This document shows, in pieces, positions 51,675 through 55,670 of a DNA stretch of 55,670 bases. Location of the stretch: assembly GCF_000771405.1 (NCBI RefSeq), contig NZ_JDUI01000014.1:1-55670 (forward strand), given 5' to 3'. Under the pieces are notes generated by a model. It did not search any database. It saw only the letters and a list, made by a program, of their open reading frames with translations, and was not told the DNA's origin. The stretch comes from Bifidobacterium pullorum DSM 20433. Its GTDB lineage: Bacteria; Actinomycetota; Actinomycetes; Actinomycetales; Bifidobacteriaceae. The position numbers were made by a program, and so were the translations under genes. Within the stretch, counting starts at the first letter, position 1; every line of letters starts with the position of its first letter.

Positions 51675-54600
51675 TCAGATCTCGTAGTAGCCGGACCCAC
51701 CCAGACGGGCGTCGGGATCGAGCAGCATGGCCTTCTCGACCTCGTGCGCGTCGTAGCCGCGGCGGGTCTCATGGAAGCGGCGGTTGTCAATCGGCTCGTA
51801 CAGCGCCTCATGGCCCATCATGCCCTCCTCGAGACGGCGCTGGCCGGCGGCCAGGCGCTCGTTGGCACGATGACGCCATTCCTCCAGCGCCTCGACGCCC
51901 GCGGTGTGCGCCACGGCGGCCTCGAAGGCACCCGGGCTCACGATCGCGCCGAATCCGGAGACATGGCCGAAGCCCAGCGAGGTCACCAGACCCGCCTTGA
52001 CGGCGCCGACGTGCAGCGGCTTGGTCAGCCACACCATGTGGTCGTCACGCTCCAGCTTCGGGTCCACGCAGTCCAGCGCCGCGTTCGCCGGGATCACGCC
52101 GGACTTGAACAGCTGCGTCAGGCCGTTGACCTGGAAGATGCAGGCGCCGCCCTTCGCATGGCCGGTCACGGTCTTCTGGCTGATGACGAACAGCGGGTTG
52201 CCGTCCGTACGGCCGATCGCGTGGGCCAGCGTGTTGTGCAGCTCGGACTCGTTCGGGTCGTTCGCGTTGGTGGAGGTGTCGTGCTTGGAGACCACGGCGA
52301 TGTCGTCCGCGGTCACGCCGAGCGCGGCCAGGTCCTTGACCAGCTTGGACTCGCGTCCGCCGAGGCCCGCGGCCAGGGCGCCGAGGCCCGGGGCCGGGAT
52401 GGAGGTGTGCGCGCCGTCGGCGAAGGAGTGGATGTAGCCCACCACGCCGGCGACCGGCAGACCAAGCTTCAAGGCGATGTCGCCACGGGTCAGCAGGATC
52501 GTGCCGCCGCCCTGGGACTCGAGGAAGCCGCCACGACGACGATCGTTCGCACGCGAGAAGAAGCGCGCGTCGATGCCCTTGTCGTACATTTCCTGGGAGT
52601 TCGCGGTGGCGTTCATGTTGCCGAAGCCGATCACGGATTCCACGCCGATGTCATCGATCGCGCCGGTGACCACGAAGTCGGCCTTGCCCAGGGCGATCTT
52701 GTCGAAGCCCTCCTCCAGCGACACCGCGGCGGTGGCGCAGGCGGAGACCGGCTGGATCATGTTGCCGTAGCCGCCGATGTAGGACTGCATCACATGCGCG
52801 GCGACCACGTTCGGCAGCGCCTCCTGCAGGATGTCGGTCGGGATCTCGTGGTTGAGGAACCGGTCGAGGTACAGCTTGCGCATCGACTGCATGCCGCCGA
52901 AGCCGGTGCCCTGCGTGCTGGCGACCTTGGAGGGGTGCACGGCCTGCAGGATCTCGGCCGGGGTGAAGCCGGCGTTGAGGTACGCGTCCACGGTGGTGAC
53001 GATGTTCCACTGCGCGATCGGGTCGACCGCGCCGACCATCGAGGCCGGGATGCCCCACTTGAGCGGGTCGAAGCCCTTCGGGAACTGGCCGCCGACGGTA
53101 CGGGTCATCGTGGCGCGGCGCGGCACGCGGATCATCGATCCGGCGTGACGGGTCACGATCCACTCGCCGGACTCCTCGTCGGCGCGCACCGAGGTGTGGG
53201 CCTCGTCGAGCTTGACGTACTCCTCGGCGATGTCGCGGGCAGGCACCGAGAACTCGACGTCGTGGTCGAGGAACACCTCGGCCTCCTCCTCGTCGGCGCC
53301 GTCCTTGTAGTCGTTGCCCATGCCCTCGTCGAACGGACGGATGCCGGAGCGGGCCACGACCTCGTCATGGTAGCGTTCGGCGATGTCCTCCTCGGGCACC
53401 AGGTTGCCGTCCACGTCGTACCAGCCCGGCTTCGGGGAATCCTGCCAGGTCAGCAGGCCCATGTTCCAGGCCAGCTCGAGCACGGCGCCGGCGGACAGGT
53501 CCACCGTGCCGTCCGAGTGGATGCCCAGCTCGGCCTCGAAGCGGGTGCGGCCGGAGCCCCACGGGCCCAGCTCGCCGATCGAGACGATGACGACCTCATC
53601 CTCCGGGCGGGCGGTCACGCCCTGCCACTGATCGAGGTCGATCTCGGCCTGACGCGGCACATGCGGCGTCGGCAGCGCCTTGATCGTGGCGACCGGTTCG
53701 GTCGGCTCGCCGGCCGGAGTCCCGGCCTCGGCCTTGGCGGCGGCGTCGGCCATCGCCTCGGCGCGCAACGCCTTGATGTCGATCGGCTCGGAGCCCAGGC
53801 CTCCGGTCAGGTCCACGTCGAGCGGGGCCTTGATGGCCTGCTCGCGGGCGGACTTGTCGGACAGCTCGAGCAGCTTGACCGCGATCTCGGCGGTGGAGTA
53901 GGTCTTCAGGCCATGGCGCTCGACGACCTCGACCAGCGGGTCGTTGCCGCCCATCAGGCCGGTGCCGCGCACCCAACCGATCTTCGGGTGGGCGAAGGTC
54001 ACGTGGCTGGACCACACCTTCTCGGCGCGGGCGCGGTTGACGATCGCGTCGAACGCGCTCTTGACCTCGCCGTACGCGCCGTCGCCGCCGAAGATGCCGC
54101 GGTTCGGGGAACCCGGCAGGACGACGTGCAGCTTGTGCGCCACGTCGGTGTCCGCACCGATGGCGGACAGGCCGGCGATCGCGCGCTCCACGCCCCACAG
54201 CATCAGGCGGGCCTGCGATTCGAACAGCTCGCCCGAGTCGGCCAGCGATCCGCGCACCGGCGGGGCCGCGAACGGGAAGAACAGGTCGGGCTGGTAGGCC
54301 GGCTTCAAGATCGTGGTGGTCGCGCCGGTGGTCTTCTTCTGCACGTTGCCGATCCACTCGACGAGGGCGTCCACGTCGCGGTAGCTCGACAGGTTGGCCG
54401 GGACGAGCCACAGCCGGGCGTCGCCGGCCGCGTGCTCGCGGTAGGTCTGCTTGGCCCACGCCTTGACGGAGGGGCGGAAGCTGTGCGAGGTGGCGATGAC
54501 GGTCGCTCCGCCGGCGAGCAGGCCGTTGACGACCTGCGCGGCGATCGAGTTCGGGGCCACACCGGTGACGACGGCCACGTCGCCCGCGAAGCGGGAGGCT

Positions 54601-55670
54601 GCGGCGTCGTCGGCCACGGATTCCATGGCCTCGCGCGCGATCCGCTCGTACGCAGCCGCGTCCTTGCCGGATTCCTTGGCCTTGGCGGCGAACCAGGAGG
54701 CCTCGTCGGCGATGGTCTTGCCCAGACCCTTGAAGCTGGAGTCCAGCACGGACTCGTCGCCGTTGTAGAACGCGCGGGCCAGGTCCTCGCGGGCGGAGGC
54801 CCAGCGGTCGTCGAACAGGATGGCCTTGTTCGCGTCGAAGCGCGGCTCGACCTGCTTGGGCCAGTCGGAGCCGAGCTCGGCTTCGACCGCGGCCACGACC
54901 GCGGCGTTGTCGTCGGATTCCTCGGCGGCCACGGGCGCGTTGAGGCCCAGCTGGTTCAGCACGAAGCGTGCGGTGGAAGCGAGCACGCCGTCCGCACCGG
55001 TGACCTTGGAGGCGTAGGCGTCGAGCGCGGCTGAGTCGACCACGCCGCCGCCGGCCGCACCGCCCGCGGACGGCATGGCGACGGAGACGCCGTGGTTGGC
55101 GGCGACCTTCTGCACGGCCGCGTCGATCATGGCGTTGGCGGCGGCCGCGTTGGACGCGGGCTCGCTGCCGATGCCGGCCAGATCGCCGCCGCGGGCGGAG
55201 GCGCCCTCGCGGGTCTCGAGCACGAGCGTGGCCACCACGTTGGCGGCCCAGCCCGCGCCGAGCTGCCAGACGTCGGTCACGCGCTTCTCGATGCCGGCCA
55301 TCTTGAGTCCGGCCGCGCCGAACATGCCGCGCACACGGTCGCGCACGATGTCGGCCAGCACCGGGCCGAAGGCCTTGTAGTTCGGGGCCACCTTGTCGAC
55401 CAGGGCGCTCAGCGCGGAGATCGAGGCCTCGGCGGCGCCGTCGACGCTCGCGACTCCCAGCTCGGAGCTGATGTCCATGAGCAGCTGGTTGCGGCGCGAG
55501 GAGACGCCGTTGGTCAGGGTGTCGGTGGTGTCGTTGTCGCCGATCTGATCGGGGCGGACCTTGGCCGAGTAGGCCAGCAGGGTCGCGATCGCGTCGGAGG
55601 CCTTGAACGGGATGTCCGCGACGGCGGCGCCGGACGGGGCGCCGGCGGGGGCCGCGGGAGCGGCCGGAGC
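51675..55670 (-). CDS. fas: Type I fatty acid synthase, C-terminal part (truncated by window edge)
   Basis: About 1331 residues of a multifunctional type I Fas, open to the right edge of the window; a full actinobacterial protein is about 3000 residues. Domains in order: an Ala/Pro linker and the ACP segment, with the predicted phosphopantetheine serine at codon 55500-55502 in LTNGVSSRRNQLL, aligning with yeast GGKST; the ketoreductase, with AGDVAVVTGVAPNSIAAQV; and the ketosynthase, with the active-site Cys at codon 52737-52739 in SACATAAVSLEEG, TVTGHAKGGAC near the C terminus and the end GGSGYYEI. This makes long-chain acyl chains for membrane lipids. AcpS encoded nearby would activate the ACP. 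The C-terminal phosphopantetheinyl transferase domain of yeast Fas is absent. Confidence 0.96.
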   Translation of the reverse strand, partial: APAAPAAPAGAPSGAAVADIPFKASDAIATLLAYSAKVRPDQIGDNDTTDTLTNGVSSRRNQLLMDISSELGVASVDGAAEASISALSALVDKVAPNYKAFGPVLADIVRDRVRGMFGAAGLKMAGIEKRVTDVWQLGAGWAANVVATLVLETREGASARGGDLAGIGSEPASNAAAANAMIDAAVQKVAANHGVSVAMPSAGGAAGGGVVDSAALDAYASKVTGADGVLASTARFVLNQLGLNAPVAAEESDDNAAVVAAVEAELGSDWPKQVEPRFDANKAILFDDRWASAREDLARAFYNGDESVLDSSFKGLGKTIADEASWFAAKAKESGKDAAAYERIAREAMESVADDAAASRFAGDVAVVTGVAPNSIAAQVVNGLLAGGATVIATSHSFRPSVKAWAKQTYREHAAGDARLWLVPANLSSYRDVDALVEWIGNVQKKTTGATTTILKPAYQPDLFFPFAAPPVRGSLADSGELFESQARLMLWGVERAIAGLSAIGADTDVAHKLHVVLPGSPNRGIFGGDGAYGEVKSAFDAIVNRARAEKVWSSHVTFAHPKIGWVRGTGLMGGNDPLVEVVERHGLKTYSTAEIAVKLLELSDKSAREQAIKAPLDVDLTGGLGSEPIDIKALRAEAMADAAAKAEAGTPAGEPTEPVATIKALPTPHVPRQAEIDLDQWQGVTARPEDEVVIVSIGELGPWGSGRTRFEAELGIHSDGTVDLSAGAVLELAWNMGLLTWQDSPKPGWYDVDGNLVPEEDIAERYHDEVVARSGIRPFDEGMGNDYKDGADEEEAEVFLDHDVEFSVPARDIAEEYVKLDEAHTSVRADEESGEWIVTRHAGSMIRVPRRATMTRTVGGQFPKGFDPLKWGIPASMVGAVDPIAQWNIVTTVDAYLNAGFTPAEILQAVHPSKVASTQGTGFGGMQSMRKLYLDRFLNHEIPTDILQEALPNVVAAHVMQSYIGGYGNMIQPVSACATAAVSLEEGFDKIALGKADFVVTGAIDDIGVESVIGFGNMNATANSQEMYDKGIDARFFSRANDRRRGGFLESQGGGTILLTRGDIALKLGLPVAGVVGYIHSFADGAHTSIPAPGLGALAAGLGGRESKLVKDLAALGVTADDIAVVSKHDTSTNANDPNESELHNTLAHAIGRTDGNPLFVISQKTVTGHAKGGACIFQVNGLTQLFKSGVIPANAALDCVDPKLERDDHMVWLTKPLHVGAVKAGLVTSLGFGHVSGFGAIVSPGAFEAAVAHTAGVEALEEWRHRANERLAAGQRRLEEGMMGHEALYEPIDNRRFHETRRGYDAHEVEKAMLLDPDARLGGSGYYEI

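Noticed and set aside
51675..55670. Truncated or broken fas gene
   Set aside because: The frame is open to the window edge and all expected C-terminal domains are intact; the missing part is simply outside the window.

Overview
The window is a high-G+C, gene-dense chromosomal segment of an actinobacterium, almost certainly a Bifidobacterium. The evidence is a fused type I fatty acid synthase (cut by the right edge) near its own AcpS, an amylosucrase, a SenX3/RegX3-Pst phosphate module, an FmdB/RimJ/SepX-like neighbourhood as in other Actinobacteria, a perfect CIRCE element on groES, and actinobacterial DapC-FdxA pairing. Genus level is an inference from protein families and gene order. No phage, insertion sequence or CRISPR array is visible.

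Layout. 1-645: no gene, but an array of about eight GTACCAC/GTGGTAC-type repeats roughly every 50 bases, then tRNA-Ser. 0.8-9.3 kb: dinB, dapC-fdxA, an amino acid permease, murB, rpmG behind tRNA-Tyr/Thr/Met, an aromatic aminotransferase and groES. A family of inverted repeats sharing GGACT(C/G)TGACACA occurs three times in this part, once inside murB. 9.4-12.4 kb: SepX/GlpR-like membrane protein, RimJ-like acetyltransferase, FmdB zinc ribbon and a SAF-domain protein. 12.4-17.5 kb: a tight three-gene unit: FHA-domain protein, a 1206-residue protein built like a DUF4011-type SF1 helicase plus Vsr-like nuclease but with the expected catalytic motifs degraded, and a 68-residue protein overlapping its end. 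17.7-20.7 kb: rplJ-rplL with an L10-type attenuator leader, and a purine permease. 20.8-27.5 kb: senX3-regX3 and pstSCAB with a candidate PHO box of three 11-base units. 27.6-34.3 kb: MTA/SAH nucleosidase, two adjacent DAHP synthases, aminopeptidase C and a DivIVA-like coiled-coil protein. 34.3-39.4 kb: a Pcp homologue lacking the usual catalytic His, ispD, pgeF, a U32 protein and an aldo/keto reductase. 39.4-44.2 kb: DUF2207 and LemA proteins divergent from a NarL-type response regulator and kinase. 44.2-48.9 kb: structured intergenic DNA, PNPase with an Arg/Asp-rich tail, rpsO, a membrane protein and tRNA-Gly. 48.9-55.7 kb: acpS, amylosucrase and the C-terminal part of Fas.

How it works together. 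Most loci are housekeeping: translation, cell wall, isoprenoid and aromatic precursor synthesis, phosphate uptake and lipid synthesis. The most promising undescribed system is the FHA / inactive helicase-nuclease / 68-residue triad. Its architecture suggests a phospho-dependent scaffold derived from a nucleic-acid enzyme; this is inference from motifs read by eye. Secondary leads are the repeat array before tRNA-Ser, the repeat family that has entered murB, the Pcp homologue with an altered active site, and the RNA-related Arg/Asp tail of PNPase.
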